Origin: Planctomycetota bacterium
GTDB lineage: Bacteria; Planctomycetota; Planctomycetia; JALXBF01
Length of the DNA: 58,813 nt
Direction of reading: 5' to 3'
Assembly (NCBI GenBank): GCA_026991575.1
Contig: JALXBF010000095.1
Coordinates: 1 to 58,813, forward strand
A program made the position numbers and the translations under genes. Below are positions 8,738 to 19,442 of the stretch, piece after piece. The notes under the pieces were generated by a model. The model worked only from the letters and a program-made list of their open reading frames with translations. It was not told the DNA's origin and made no database searches. Position 1 is the stretch's first letter; each line of letters begins with the position of its first letter.

Positions 8738-10144
8738 TTAGTCGGTGATGTCGGGACGGGTCTGCTCAGCCTGGGTTGGCACGAGCGGCGCATCAGTTCT
8801 CCGACTGGCCAGCCGCCACAGCACGGGTGCGAACCGTCGAAGGCGGCCGCCGCCGACTACCGGCCGGGCCGAATCTGTCATCGATGCAGCGACCGCGTTG
8901 CGCCGCCAACACAGCACCGTGAAGCTCAGGGAGACGGCGGCGGCCAGAGCGGCGTATGCCAGGAACATCGCGGTGAACCCGTACTGATCGATGATCCAGC
9001 CGAGCGTGGGAGCCATGATAAAGTTGGCCAGGTCAACCAGCCCCAGCGTCACGGCAACTCCCGTAACCGTGTAGTCCTGTGGAAAATGTCCGGCGCCCAG
9101 GGCCGTCACGCATGGGAACATAATCGCGTGTCCCGTACCACCGATCAACGCAACGAGTGCAAGCGCCACGTAAGAGTCGACCCAGAGGAACGCCAATCCG
9201 GTAACGCCATATAGCAAGCAAGCGATCAGGATGGCCCGTTCCAGGCCGAGCCGCTCCGGCACGCGGCGGCCGATCACCCTCACGCACAGCGCCCAGAGGG
9301 CGTAGATCGCGAAGAACGGCCCGATGCCTTGTAAGCCGCGGGCCGCCACGAACCGGGTCAGAAACGTGAAGACCACGGACTGGGCAGCTCCCATCAGCAG
9401 CGTCACCGGGACGACCGTACTCGGGAAGAAGCGAAGCAGCACGTTCACCAGCGGGAGCTCGGGGCGGCGCGTGTGCCAGGCTGCCGACGGTTGGGCGACG
9501 GCGACAAGCACGATGGCCAGTTCCAGAAATGCCAGCGCGGCGGCGAGCCCGAAGAGTGCCTTGTACTGCCACCAGGGACTGAGTGGTAAACGAAACACGG
9601 CGTCGGCAAGCTGCGGGCCGAGGACCATACCCAGGAACCCCGACGTCCCCATCAGACCGACTGCTTCTGCCCGGCGTGGCGTCGGAACGCCGCGCCAGAC
9701 GAAGCCCACGGCGCAACAGAACATCGCTGCCAGTGCCACGGAGAAGGCCACACGCAGGACGTAGATCAGCGGGCCCACCCGCTCCACGAGCAGGAAACCG
9801 ACTGACGCTGCCGCATAGAGCACGGCGCCGGCGACCCAGGGCCACCGCAAGCCGCGATGATCGGCCTGCCATCCGGTAAGGATGCGTGCCAGTACGGCGC
9901 CCAGCATGCCGACGCCCCAGATGGTCCCGGTTGCAGTGGCACTTCCGCCAAGGAAGTCCACGAAGTCGGCGAACCGGAAGTGCAACGCGAACGCGGTTAC
10001 AGCGCACCCGTTGGCCGCGTACGCAAGCCAGAACGAGCGATCGTAGACAGAGCGGCGTAAGGGCGCGTGGGCGGATTGTGCGGAGGCGTTGATCAGGTGG
10101 GCCACAGCTTGTTGCCACGAATCGCGTGCCGCCCGTGGTGTCAC
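8738..10144 (-). CDS. Major facilitator superfamily transporter
   Basis: An inner-membrane MFS permease of about 468 aa with roughly twelve hydrophobic helices. The loop between helices 2 and 3 carries ARILTGWQADHRG, close to the MFS motif A. The first helix region begins with RSFWLAYAANGCAVTAFALH. The substrate cannot be assigned; drug/metabolite or sugar-acid exporters are both possible. The frame stays open to 10423 but the extra N-terminus looks non-coding. The GTG at 10144 (VTPRAARDSW) is the most plausible start because no ATG lies between it and the first helices. It is divergent from the aminotransferase gene, with a 295-base gap in which I see no gene. Confidence 0.85.
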   Translation of the reverse strand: MTPRAARDSWQQAVAHLINASAQSAHAPLRRSVYDRSFWLAYAANGCAVTAFALHFRFADFVDFLGGSATATGTIWGVGMLGAVLARILTGWQADHRGLRWPWVAGAVLYAAASVGFLLVERVGPLIYVLRVAFSVALAAMFCCAVGFVWRGVPTPRRAEAVGLMGTSGFLGMVLGPQLADAVFRLPLSPWWQYKALFGLAAALAFLELAIVLVAVAQPSAAWHTRRPELPLVNVLLRFFPSTVVPVTLLMGAAQSVVFTFLTRFVAARGLQGIGPFFAIYALWALCVRVIGRRVPERLGLERAILIACLLYGVTGLAFLWVDSYVALALVALIGGTGHAIMFPCVTALGAGHFPQDYTVTGVAVTLGLVDLANFIMAPTLGWIIDQYGFTAMFLAYAALAAAVSLSFTVLCWRRNAVAASMTDSARPVVGGGRLRRFAPVLWRLASRRTDAPLVPTQAEQTRPDITD

Positions 10145-10439
10145 ATGGATTCTAGCCGTAGATGCAAGCGGGCAGATTGGCAGGGAACGCTGCCCCCCGG
10201 GCGAGCCGGTTCCGGTGATCCGAGTGCGCTGATGGGGCTTAGAATTGAAGTTGTCGCCGGTTGCCTGCGTGTGCCCTGTTTCCGGGCCGCAGCCAACGCT
10301 GGCCACAACAACGAAGCGGTCACCGGTACGATGCGGGTGGTCGCGGGATTCGGCCGTGCGGTTCAGTCGACGATGCTGGCCGAGCGCCCCGGCGGTACCG
10401 GTACGACGGACCAGCACGCGCAACTCACGCGGAGGTCAC

Positions 10440-11801
10440 ATGGCACCGGACCAAGAACACGTGCGGAGACAAGGTCCCATTCGGCTCAGTCGCAAAGCGT
10501 TGCGGACGGCTGAACCTGCCATCTCCCGATTGATCGAAATGGCCCTGCGCCACGAAGGCCTCATTTCGCTTGCGCCGGGCCTGGTCGATGAGGAGACGCT
10601 ACCGGTGGCCGAGACCCTGGCCGCGTGCCACGAGGTGCTGGCGGATGCGCACCTGGGACGCCGCGCGCTGCAGTACGGGACGACGCAAGGGTTACCCGAA
10701 CTGCGCGAACTGCTGGCAGCGCATCTCGAGCAGCTCGATCGTACCAGCGGCGCGACGCAGCAGTACGACCCGGCACGCATCGTTGTTGGTACAGGGTCGC
10801 AGCAGCTTCTATATCTGATCGCCCAGACGCTGCTCGATCCTGACGACATCGTGTTGACCACCGCTCCCGACTACTTCGTCTACGTGGCTACCCTGGAGAG
10901 CGCCGGCGCGGAGCTCTGGGGGGTGCCCATGGACGAGCACGGCGTGATCCCGGAGGCGCTGGACGAGTTGCTTCGCTATCTGGACCGTCAGGGCGATCTG
11001 TGGCGGGTGAAATTCCTTTACTGTGTTAGCTACTACCACAATCCCACGGGGGTGTGCACGGCGGCCGAACGGCGAGCCGCCATCCTGGAAACGTTGGAGC
11101 GGTGGTCCCGCTACGGTCCAATTCTGCTTCTGGAGGATGCGGCGTACCGGGAGCTCGGGGAAGATGATGTGCCGCCGGCCCCGAGCTTCGTGTCGTACGA
11201 CGACAGCAACCAGAGAGTGATTCTGTGCCAGACGTTCTCCAAGCCATTTGCTCCGGGACTTAAGTGCGGTTATGCCTACTTGCCCGAGGACCTGGTTGAA
11301 CCGATTCTGCGTGAGAAGAGTAACCACGACTTCGGGTCGGCCAACCTGGTTCAATACCTGATCGCTACCCTCCTGCGCAGCGGCGCGTACCACCGGCAGG
11401 CCGCCTTGCTGCGCCGGCAGTACAGCCAGAAGCGGCGCCGGCTAATCGGAGCGCTGGAACGCTACTGTGACGAGTACCAGGTCACACTGCGGTGGACGAA
11501 GCCCTCGGGGGGCCTGTACGTCTGGCTGATCGCGCCGCCGGAGTTAGACACACGCAGCGCTGCCGGTCTTTTCCATCGCTGTGTGGCCAATGGTGTGCTG
11601 TACGTGCCTGGCGAGTACTGCTTCCTGGGCATTCGTGCGCTGCAGCCCGATACACCGCTCGGTAGTGCCAGGAACACCTTGCGGTTGGCCTATGGCCACT
11701 GTCCCACGGAGCAGCTTGAGGAGGGCGTGCGTCGGCTGGTGGCAAGCATCGCTGAGGAGCTTGCTCATGCTTCCAGCCAGCAAGCGCATGGCTCGTCCTA
11801 G
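10440..11801 (+). CDS. PLP-dependent aminotransferase, class I/II (LysN/2-aminoadipate type)
   Basis: Fold-type I aminotransferase, 453 aa. Lys268 in TFSKPFAPGLKCGY is the Schiff-base lysine. SYYHNPTGVC carries the Asn-Pro-x-Gly motif that contacts the cofactor, and ALQYGTTQGLPELRELLA is the typical N-terminal segment. The closest pattern is the 2-aminoadipate/valine-pyruvate-type group, which resembles the MocR catalytic domain but has no DNA-binding part here. The amino-acid substrate is not deducible. The ATG at 10440 has GGAGG upstream; the longer open frame to 10245 lies in the divergent intergenic region. A TAGAAT element at 10240-10245 may be a -10 box. Confidence 0.92.
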   Translation: MAPDQEHVRRQGPIRLSRKALRTAEPAISRLIEMALRHEGLISLAPGLVDEETLPVAETLAACHEVLADAHLGRRALQYGTTQGLPELRELLAAHLEQLDRTSGATQQYDPARIVVGTGSQQLLYLIAQTLLDPDDIVLTTAPDYFVYVATLESAGAELWGVPMDEHGVIPEALDELLRYLDRQGDLWRVKFLYCVSYYHNPTGVCTAAERRAAILETLERWSRYGPILLLEDAAYRELGEDDVPPAPSFVSYDDSNQRVILCQTFSKPFAPGLKCGYAYLPEDLVEPILREKSNHDFGSANLVQYLIATLLRSGAYHRQAALLRRQYSQKRRRLIGALERYCDEYQVTLRWTKPSGGLYVWLIAPPELDTRSAAGLFHRCVANGVLYVPGEYCFLGIRALQPDTPLGSARNTLRLAYGHCPTEQLEEGVRRLVASIAEELAHASSQQAHGSS

Positions 11802-11867
11802 CGGTGAGTCTCAGTGTTGCGGGACTGGGGTTGCGTTCGTTCCCCCTTTGCTGAGCTCTGACATCCG

Positions 11868-11909
11868 GTGACCGACAGGGCGTGGTTGGGGCCGCAAACG
11901 TTCGGTCAC
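11868..11909. repeat. Inverted repeat between aminotransferase and oxidoreductase genes
   Basis: An 8-base arm GTGACCGA (11868-11875) is repeated inverted as TCGGTCAC (11902-11909) around a 26-base spacer. It lies 67 bases after the aminotransferase stop and upstream of the oxidoreductase. There is no T tract, so a classical terminator is unlikely; an operator or chance are alternatives. Confidence 0.3.
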
Positions 11910-12032
11910 TCGACATGCTGCCGTGGTTGTGATAAAGTGACGTGAGCTGGCCCACCGAGTTGAGCCTTTCCTTGCTGGTTTCCGCCCGTGGCGGCGGGCA
12001 TTCGAGACGCTACGCTGAAGGAGGTGAACCGC

Positions 12033-13340
12033 ATGGCCCAGACCAGACGCTCCTTTCTGAAGACGGCTGCGGCCGCAGCGTCGGCAGCCTTTGTTGTGCC
12101 ACGCTTCGCGATCGCGCGCGATCGTTCCCCGAACTCGAAACTGAACATTGCGATCATTGGGGCGGGGGGCCGCGGTGCCGGCAACCTCAGCGCAGTGGCC
12201 AGTGAGAACATCGTTGCCCTCTGTGACGTGGACGAGCGGCGTGCGGCAGCGGCCTACGATCGGTTCCCCAAGGCCAAGAAGTACCGCGACTTCCGCAAGA
12301 TGCTCGACGAGATGCACGCCCAGATCGACGCGGTCGTGGTCAGCACGCCCGACCATACGCATGCGGTGGCTTCCGTGGCCGCCATGAAGCTGGGCAAGCA
12401 TGTCTACTGCGAGAAGCCGTTGACGCGTTCGATTTATGAGGCGCGGGTCATGCGTGAAGTGGCCCGCGAGCAGGGGGTGGTCACGCAAATGGGCAATCAG
12501 GGCCACGCGAACACCGCTGCGCGTCGGGCCGTGGAGGTGATCCGTAGCGGTGTCATCGGTGATGTGCTGGAAGTGCATGCATGGACGGATCGACCGATAT
12601 GGCCGCAAGGCATCGATCGTCCCAAGGATGAACCGCCTGTCCCGAAAACGCTGGACTGGGATCTCTGGCTTGGCCCCGCCCCGTACCGGCCGTACCATCC
12701 CGCGTACGTTCCGTTCAAGTGGCGCGGCTGGTGGGATTTTGGCACCGGTGCGCTTGGCGACATGGCCTGCCACATTCTGGACGTCGCCTTCTGGGCGCTA
12801 AATCTGGTGGACCCGGTGAGTGTCGAGGCGGAGGTTTCCGACAACCACAAGCCGGAGACGTTCCCGAAGTGGTCCATCATCACGTATCAGTTTCCGAAGC
12901 GAGGTGACCTGCCGCCTTGCAAGCTCGTTTGGTATGACGGGGGCAAGATGCCCGCGCCTGAGCTGGCGCCGGGGGTGAAGCTGCCGAAGAACGGTACGAT
13001 CCTGGTCGGCACCAAGGGCACGCTGGTGACGCTGGATGCGTACGGTGGCAAGTACAAGCTGCTGCCGGAAAAAGAGTTCGAGGGCTTTGAGCCGCCCGAA
13101 ATGAAGCTGCCCGTTTCTCCCGGGCACCACCGCGAATGGATTCTGGCGTGCAAGGGAGAGGGCGAGGCGCTGTCGAACTTCGATTACGCGGCCCGGTTGA
13201 CGGAGACCGTCCTGCTGGGCAATCTGGCCATATGGGCAGGCAAGAAGGTCGAGTGGGATGCCAAGAGCATGTGTTCTAAGAATGCTCCAGAGACGAACGT
13301 GATCGTCCGGCCCGAGTTCCGTAAGGGCTGGTCTTTGTGA
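12033..13340 (+). CDS. TAT-exported Gfo/Idh/MocA-family oxidoreductase
   Basis: NAD(P)-dependent sugar/inositol-type dehydrogenase, 435 aa, carrying a twin-arginine signal: MAQTRRSFLKTAAAAASA followed by a cleavage region near ARD. The Rossmann fold begins at LNIAIIGAGGRGAGN, and the family motif HVYCEKPLT is present. A long C-terminal alpha/beta domain follows with WDLWLGPAP and GWWDFGTGALGDMACHILD, characteristic of the secreted planctomycete group. It probably works outside the cytoplasm on sugars, with a tightly held cofactor (inference). The start at 12033 has AAGGAGGTGA upstream. An efficient-looking terminator follows at 13370. The substrate is unknown. Confidence 0.93.
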   Translation: MAQTRRSFLKTAAAAASAAFVVPRFAIARDRSPNSKLNIAIIGAGGRGAGNLSAVASENIVALCDVDERRAAAAYDRFPKAKKYRDFRKMLDEMHAQIDAVVVSTPDHTHAVASVAAMKLGKHVYCEKPLTRSIYEARVMREVAREQGVVTQMGNQGHANTAARRAVEVIRSGVIGDVLEVHAWTDRPIWPQGIDRPKDEPPVPKTLDWDLWLGPAPYRPYHPAYVPFKWRGWWDFGTGALGDMACHILDVAFWALNLVDPVSVEAEVSDNHKPETFPKWSIITYQFPKRGDLPPCKLVWYDGGKMPAPELAPGVKLPKNGTILVGTKGTLVTLDAYGGKYKLLPEKEFEGFEPPEMKLPVSPGHHREWILACKGEGEALSNFDYAARLTETVLLGNLAIWAGKKVEWDAKSMCSKNAPETNVIVRPEFRKGWSL

Positions 13341-13369
13341 CGAGCGACCGACGGAAGACGAAGAGCCTG

Positions 13370-13409
13370 GCGTCGGCCCGGCGCAGGAGGCGCGGGCCGA
13401 CGCTTTTTT
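13370..13409 (+). terminator. Rho-independent terminator
   Basis: A perfect 11-base GC-rich stem (13370-13380 with 13393-13403) encloses a 12-base loop and is followed at once by six T residues (13404-13409). It is placed 30 bases after the stop of the TAT-exported oxidoreductase, which it should terminate, separating that gene from the quinone oxidoreductase. Confidence 0.88.
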
Positions 13410-13502
13410 GGCAGCAGTCGCTGGTAACCGTGTGCGTTGCGCGGCTAGCATTAGGGTGCGTCTGCGTGACGAATTGTGGTGCCCGACCTGTGGAGGAGCC
13501 GG

Positions 13503-14513
13503 ATGAAGGCCGCTTACATCGAAGAAACCGGTGGCCCGGATGTGATCCGCTACGGTGAGCTGCCCGATCCGGAGCCGTCTGAGGGTGAAGTGCTGGTCGA
13601 AGTGCACGCGGCGTCGATCAACCCGGTCGACACCTACATCCGCTCTGGCATGATCAACATGCCGATGCCCAAACCGTTCATTCCCGGCTGTGACCTTGCC
13701 GGCGTTGTCCGCCGTGTCGGACCGGGCTGCCGTCGCTTTCGCGAGGGCGACCGCGTGTGGGGCTCGAACCAGGGGTTGCTGGGTCGGCAGGGCACGCTGG
13801 CCGAGTATGCCGCCGTGCGCGAGGAATGGTTGTACCCGATACCGGAGGGAGTTTCGTTCGAGCAGGCGGCTGCGGCGGCCCTGGTCGGTATCACCGCCCA
13901 TCTGGGGCTGTTCCGCTGCGCGGGACTACGCGCCGAGGAGGTACTCTACGTCAATGGCGGCACCGGCGGTGTCGGGTCCATGGTTGTCCAGATGGGCAAG
14001 ATCATTGGGGCGAAGGTCATCACGACTGTTGGTACGGAGGAAAAAGCACGGATCTGTTCCGAGTGGGGCGCGGACTTGGTGCTGAACTACAAGCACGACG
14101 ATATTGAGACCGAAGTGCTGCGGTTCACCGATGGGCAGGGCGTGCATGTCTGGTATGAGACCCAGCGTGAACCGCTCTTTGATCGCATCGTCCACTGCAC
14201 CCGCCTGCGCGGTCGGATCGTGATCATGGCCGGCCGTGAGGCGCGGCCTCACTTTCCCGTCGGCCCGTTCTACGTCAAGGACTTGACCATGTACGGCTTT
14301 GCCATGTTCAACGCCTCGCCCGACGAGCAGCGGGTCTGCGCGGAGGATATCAACCGATGGCTTGCCAGCGGCCAGCTCAAGCCGCTCATCGGACGCACGT
14401 TCCCGCTCTCGCAAGCAGCAGAGGCCCATCGGCTCCAGGAGGAGAACACGTTACGCAAGGCAGGAACGCTGATGGGCAAGATCGTCGTCGTGCCTGACCG
14501 GTTCTTGGCTTGA
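13503..14513 (+). CDS. Zinc-free quinone/NADPH oxidoreductase (MDR superfamily)
   Basis: Medium-chain dehydrogenase/reductase, 336 aa, of the zeta-crystallin/quinone oxidoreductase type. The N-terminal GroES-like fold has ASINPVDTYIRSG and PGCDLAGVVRRVGPG. The Rossmann domain has VNGGTGGVGSMVVQ for NADPH. No structural zinc Cys cluster is seen, which fits the zinc-free branch. It probably reduces quinones or activated alkenes; the physiological substrate is open. The ATG at 13503 follows a clear GGAGGAG. It lies between the terminator at 13370 and gap, and may be a single-gene unit. Confidence 0.9.
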   Translation: MKAAYIEETGGPDVIRYGELPDPEPSEGEVLVEVHAASINPVDTYIRSGMINMPMPKPFIPGCDLAGVVRRVGPGCRRFREGDRVWGSNQGLLGRQGTLAEYAAVREEWLYPIPEGVSFEQAAAAALVGITAHLGLFRCAGLRAEEVLYVNGGTGGVGSMVVQMGKIIGAKVITTVGTEEKARICSEWGADLVLNYKHDDIETEVLRFTDGQGVHVWYETQREPLFDRIVHCTRLRGRIVIMAGREARPHFPVGPFYVKDLTMYGFAMFNASPDEQRVCAEDINRWLASGQLKPLIGRTFPLSQAAEAHRLQEENTLRKAGTLMGKIVVVPDRFLA

Positions 14514-14536
14514 TTTGCTTGAGGCTGCGATAGAAT
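14510..14536 (+). promoter_or_regulatory. Possible promoter of gap-pgk
   Basis: TAGAAT at 14531-14536 resembles a sigma-70 -10 box, 84 bases before the gap start. A weak TTGATT (14510-14515) with a short 15-base spacer could be the -35 box. The same TAGAAT occurs upstream of three other genes in the window. The -35 assignment is uncertain. Confidence 0.35.
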
Positions 14537-14596
14537 TGGCGTCGGTTTGCTGCTGCTGCCGTGCAGGTGGAACCAAAGAGTATGACGGTGCGGTAA

Positions 14597-15640
<1,044 letters not shown>

Positions 15641-15695
15641 ACTCACAGAGCCGACCACACGGGAAGCTGACCGGGAGAGCCAGCGGGGGAGTATC

Positions 15696-16886
15696 GTGCC
15701 GCGCTACAGGACTGTCCGCGATATCGACGTACGTGACCGTCGTGTCCTCGTGCGCGTCGACTTTAACGTGCCGCTGCGCGAGGACGGTTCGGTGGCTGAC
15801 GACTGGCGGATTGAAGCCGCGCTACCCACGATCCGGTATTTGCTGGACCAGTCGGCCCGCATCATCCTTGCCAGCCACCTGGGCCGGCCGACAGGCGATC
15901 CAGAAGCAGACCGGCGGCTCCGCATGGATGCCGTTGCCCGGCGGTTGAGCCAACGGCTCGGACAGCCCGTGCTGAAGGCCGACGACGTCATCGGTCCGGA
16001 TGCTCGGACCAAGGCCGGCCAGCTCCAACCGGGCGGCGTGCTCTTGCTGGAGAACCTCCGGTTCCATCCCGGCGAGAAGGCAGGAGATGAGCAGTTTGCT
16101 CGTGAGCTGGCCGCCCTGGCAGATGTCTACTGCAATGACGCCTTCGGCACGTGTCACCGTCGTGATGCATCAATGGTCGCCGTCCCGCTGCAATTCCCTG
16201 CGGGCAACCGGGTCGCTGGCTTGTTGCTGGCACGTGAGCTGGAGATCCTCGAACAGCTTACCGGCGAGCCGCAGCGGCCGTATGTCGCGGTGATGGGGGG
16301 CGCCAAGGTCTCCGACAAGGTGCGCGTGATCCGATCCCTGCTGCAGCGAGTCGATAAGTTGCTGATCGGCGGCGCGATGGTCTACACGCTACGTCTTGCT
16401 CGCGGCCTCAAGGTGGGCGCCTCGTTGGTCGAGTTGGACTGGATCGACGAGGCCCGACGGTTGCTGCGCGAAGCGGGCGACAAACTGGTGCTTGCTACCG
16501 ATCACGTCGTTGCGGAACGGCCCGAGCCCGATGCGGCGATCCAGGTAGTCGAGGCCGACTTCCCCGACGGCTGGTACGGCATGGATATTGGACCGGCAAC
16601 GCGTGCGCGTTTTGCGGCGATCATCCGCGAAGCCGGCACGGCCGTGTGGAACGGTCCCATGGGTAAGTTCGAGGACGAACCATTCCGGGCTGGCACGCGC
16701 GCCGTGGCCGAAGCAATGGCCGAGTGCCAGGGGGTGACTGTCGTCGGCGGGGGTGAGACGGCAGAGGCGGTGCGCATGTTCGGCCTGGCCGACCGCATGA
16801 CCCATGTTTCGACCGGCGGCGGCGCGTTCCTGAAGTACCTTGAAGGCGGTCAGCTACCGGCGCTGGAAGTGCTGGACGTCGCGTGA
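15696..16886 (+). CDS. pgk: Phosphoglycerate kinase
   Basis: Transfers phosphate between 1,3-bisphosphoglycerate and ADP, directly after GAPDH in glycolysis. The 396-aa length is standard. Family motifs are [12 protein letters not shown] near the start, [23 protein letters not shown], the nucleotide region [11 protein letters not shown], and [10 protein letters not shown] with [14 protein letters not shown] at the C-terminus. The start codon is GTG at 15696, with GGGGAG upstream; no better ATG matches the family N-terminus. It is the second gene of gap-pgk and ends 21 bases from the convergent LptG-type gene. Confidence 0.97.
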   Translation: MPRYRTVRDIDVRDRRVLVRVDFNVPLREDGSVADDWRIEAALPTIRYLLDQSARIILASHLGRPTGDPEADRRLRMDAVARRLSQRLGQPVLKADDVIGPDARTKAGQLQPGGVLLLENLRFHPGEKAGDEQFARELAALADVYCNDAFGTCHRRDASMVAVPLQFPAGNRVAGLLLARELEILEQLTGEPQRPYVAVMGGAKVSDKVRVIRSLLQRVDKLLIGGAMVYTLRLARGLKVGASLVELDWIDEARRLLREAGDKLVLATDHVVAERPEPDAAIQVVEADFPDGWYGMDIGPATRARFAAIIREAGTAVWNGPMGKFEDEPFRAGTRAVAEAMAECQGVTVVGGGETAEAVRMFGLADRMTHVSTGGGAFLKYLEGGQLPALEVLDVA

Positions 16887-16907
16887 ACCAGGCTGCTCCA
16901 CCGCGGC

Positions 16908-18029
16908 TTAGGTTTGGACCAGGTCGTACACCGCTACCGCTACCGGCCCAAAGATGAGCACCGGCAGCCAGGCCGCCAGCGACGGAGCAATCAGTTCGTG
17001 ATTCCCCAAGCCGTGGGAAACGTACACCACGCCATGCACCACCGCTGACAACAGGATGCAACTGCCCAGGCTCCAGAACAGCTTCCGGTCTCCAGCACCC
17101 AGAACCAACGGCAACGCCAGGAAGACGAGGAGCGTGTTCAGCAACGGTCGCGTGAGCCTGGAGTGCACCAGCACCGCGATCTCTGCGCGGTGAATCGTAC
17201 GCGGGTTCTGCAGCCGCTTCAGCAACCGGCCAGTGGACTCCAGATGGTACCAGCGTTCGCCGCGATAGACATCTTGCAGGGACACGTCCGATAGCAGCAC
17301 GTACGTTCCCGGCTCGGGACCTTTTCGCAGAGCGGTGAAAGAAACCTCCAGGTCTCTTGGTTCCGCCTCATACAGGATCCATCGTCCCAGTTCCCCGTCA
17401 CGCCCCGGGGCCTGATAGACAGCCCGCTCGGCGTGAATCGTGATCAGACGGCCCGCTACCGAACGAGGCAGCACGACGGTGACACGACGTAACGTCGCGT
17501 TCTTGCGGTCGATCCGTTGGCCGGCGATCAGGATGCCATTGCTGTCGTAAGCGCCTTCGGCTCCGACGGTCTTCTCGCCGTACGGATCGTCCGGGCTGCG
17601 CAACAGCCGATCTCCGATGGCAGGAATCACCCATTCCTGGTTCACGACCACGAGACCGTTGACTGCTACTGTGGCCAACAGGCCACCCAGGATGACGCGC
17701 CACGTCGGGACGCCGGCCGACAGGAACGGGATCAGCTCATTCTGGCGGCGCAGCCACCCGAAAACGAAGATCACCGCCAGCAGATTGATGACGGCGGCCA
17801 GTCGGTCAAAGAACAGCACGCTGCGCGTGCCATAGTAGAGCGCCATGTAGCGCACCAGGTCGAACGCGGACCGGCTGATTTCGGAGAACTCGTCAAAATT
17901 GTTGAACGCGTCGATGACAACGTACAGCGCCACCAGCGACACGAAGCAGATGACGTACGCCGTCAGGAAGCGGCGGATCAGGTAGCGGTCGAACGTTGTC
18001 AGTCCGATCCAGCTGGCCAGTGACATCAT
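16908..18029 (-). CDS. lptG: LptG-type lipopolysaccharide export permease
   Basis: YjgP/YjgQ-family inner-membrane permease, 373 aa. LptF and LptG work with the LptB ATPase to extract lipopolysaccharide from the inner membrane and push it to the outer membrane. Helices lie at the N-terminus (RRFLTAYVICFVSLVALYV and two more) and C-terminus (three more). The jellyroll-like periplasmic domain between them includes RGERWYHLESTG. NELIPFLSAGVPTWRV is the conserved segment after helix 3. It follows the LptF-type gene by 84 bases on the same strand. The F/G assignment rests on gene order and sequence flavour. Confidence 0.85.
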   Translation of the reverse strand: MMSLASWIGLTTFDRYLIRRFLTAYVICFVSLVALYVVIDAFNNFDEFSEISRSAFDLVRYMALYYGTRSVLFFDRLAAVINLLAVIFVFGWLRRQNELIPFLSAGVPTWRVILGGLLATVAVNGLVVVNQEWVIPAIGDRLLRSPDDPYGEKTVGAEGAYDSNGILIAGQRIDRKNATLRRVTVVLPRSVAGRLITIHAERAVYQAPGRDGELGRWILYEAEPRDLEVSFTALRKGPEPGTYVLLSDVSLQDVYRGERWYHLESTGRLLKRLQNPRTIHRAEIAVLVHSRLTRPLLNTLLVFLALPLVLGAGDRKLFWSLGSCILLSAVVHGVVYVSHGLGNHELIAPSLAAWLPVLIFGPVAVAVYDLVQT

Positions 18030-18113
18030 GTGCTACGCGTCCTTCACACGAGACAGAGCGGCCGGTCGTGACGGCTCGCCCCGGCGCTGGGCCCGAGTCC
18101 TCCTTTGTCCGGA

Positions 18114-19229
18114 TCAGTAGCGGATGACCCGTCGCAGCAGCGGCACGGCGGCAACGCCCAGCACTGCGTTGGCCGTCCAGAGGGCGATCCCCGGGTGTGT
18201 GATGCCCTCCTTGCTCATGTTCATGCCCAGCAACAACAGCGGATAGTAGGTGACCACGATCGGCAGGAAGCAGGAGACGAACGCGCCAAGGAACTCGCCC
18301 CGTTGCTGGATGATCGCAACCGGGCAGCCGATCAGCACGAACAGCACGCTGCCGAACGCCAGGGCAGCGCGCATGTGCAGCTCCGAGCGCAGCCGACGGT
18401 ACCGGCGCAGAGTGTACGGGTCCGGCTCTTTTTGCTGCTGGGCCTGTGCGGAAAGCCGCTCACGCAGCTTCCTGATTGCGTCCCGCAGTTCGCGCAGCGT
18501 CATTTGGCGGGGCGAGTCGCTTGCGGTCAGTGCCATGTCCGGCAATGGGATTGGGAACACGTGCTCGTCCCCCACCTTGACGATGCTGGAGCCGACCTGC
18601 ACGTCTGCGTCGAACATGCGCACGATGATCCGGCGGTTGGCGAGGTCGAATTCCAGCGTGGCGCGTTCCGCGTACGCGGTAATCAACTCGCCGCTCTGCT
18701 GGTCGATTCGTTGGAAGGTTGCGCCGATCAGGGTCCGGCCCTGTACGTCCCGCACGTAGATGGAGCACGGGAGCCGGTTGCTGGTGATCGCGCGTTCGCG
18801 CCGCAAGATGTTGTAGACCGTTTCCTCCAGGTGCTCAGCTACCACCTGGGTGATCCTGGCAACCGCCGGCGGGATGACATCATTCAGCGCCCACCAGGTC
18901 AGACCGCTGCACAGCAGGGCCAGGGCCACCACCGGGGCAACCAACCGCAACACGTGAATGCCCGCCGCCTTGCATGCCGTGATCTCGCTGTCGGCTGCCA
19001 TCCGGCCAAAGACCAGCACGACCCCAAATAGCAGCGTCGCCGGAATCGTGTACGGCAACGTACTGGGAAGGACATACGGCACGATCCGGACAATCTGGCC
19101 CGGCGTCAGGCCGCGACGCACGGCTTCCGCTGCCAGGCCCGCCCCCAGAAACAGCACGGTCACCCCGGCCAGGGTCAGCAGGAAGGCGCGGATCACGTCA
19201 AAGAGCACGTACCGCTGCAACAAACGCAT
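18114..19229 (-). CDS. lptF: LptF-type lipopolysaccharide export permease
   Basis: Second YjgP/YjgQ-family permease, 371 aa, the likely LptF partner of the next gene. The N-terminus MRLLQRYVLFDVIRAFLLT and the following PYTIPATLLFGVVLVFGRM with DSEITACKAAGI are typical. The beta-rich periplasmic domain spans about 110-270 and three C-terminal helices follow. Its presence indicates an outer membrane. It is the first gene of a two-gene minus-strand unit; the 213 bases separating it from the divergent YfhO-like gene would hold both promoters. Confidence 0.87.
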   Translation of the reverse strand: MRLLQRYVLFDVIRAFLLTLAGVTVLFLGAGLAAEAVRRGLTPGQIVRIVPYVLPSTLPYTIPATLLFGVVLVFGRMAADSEITACKAAGIHVLRLVAPVVALALLCSGLTWWALNDVIPPAVARITQVVAEHLEETVYNILRRERAITSNRLPCSIYVRDVQGRTLIGATFQRIDQQSGELITAYAERATLEFDLANRRIIVRMFDADVQVGSSIVKVGDEHVFPIPLPDMALTASDSPRQMTLRELRDAIRKLRERLSAQAQQQKEPDPYTLRRYRRLRSELHMRAALAFGSVLFVLIGCPVAIIQQRGEFLGAFVSCFLPIVVTYYPLLLLGMNMSKEGITHPGIALWTANAVLGVAAVPLLRRVIRY

Positions 19230-19442
19230 GGCTATCGCTTGCGAACCATCGCTTCAGGACACTCGGCACGACACAGCGTGACTCTTGCAGTTTTTGCAAA
19301 ACTCCGCAAGGTCAGGATGGGTCCCCATCAGATACCCCCCTGACGCGTTACCCCCGGCAGCTGCCGTTGTCGCGTCTGGCTGCGTTTGCTACAAGCGGCT
19401 TAGGCGGACGCGATGCGGCTCGTCCGTTCGGGGAGACGTCCT

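Noticed and set aside
12798-13901. A 367-codon minus-strand open frame across the oxidoreductase and quinone reductase genes
   Set aside because: It lies antisense to two well-supported genes and crosses their strong terminator; no family motif is seen.
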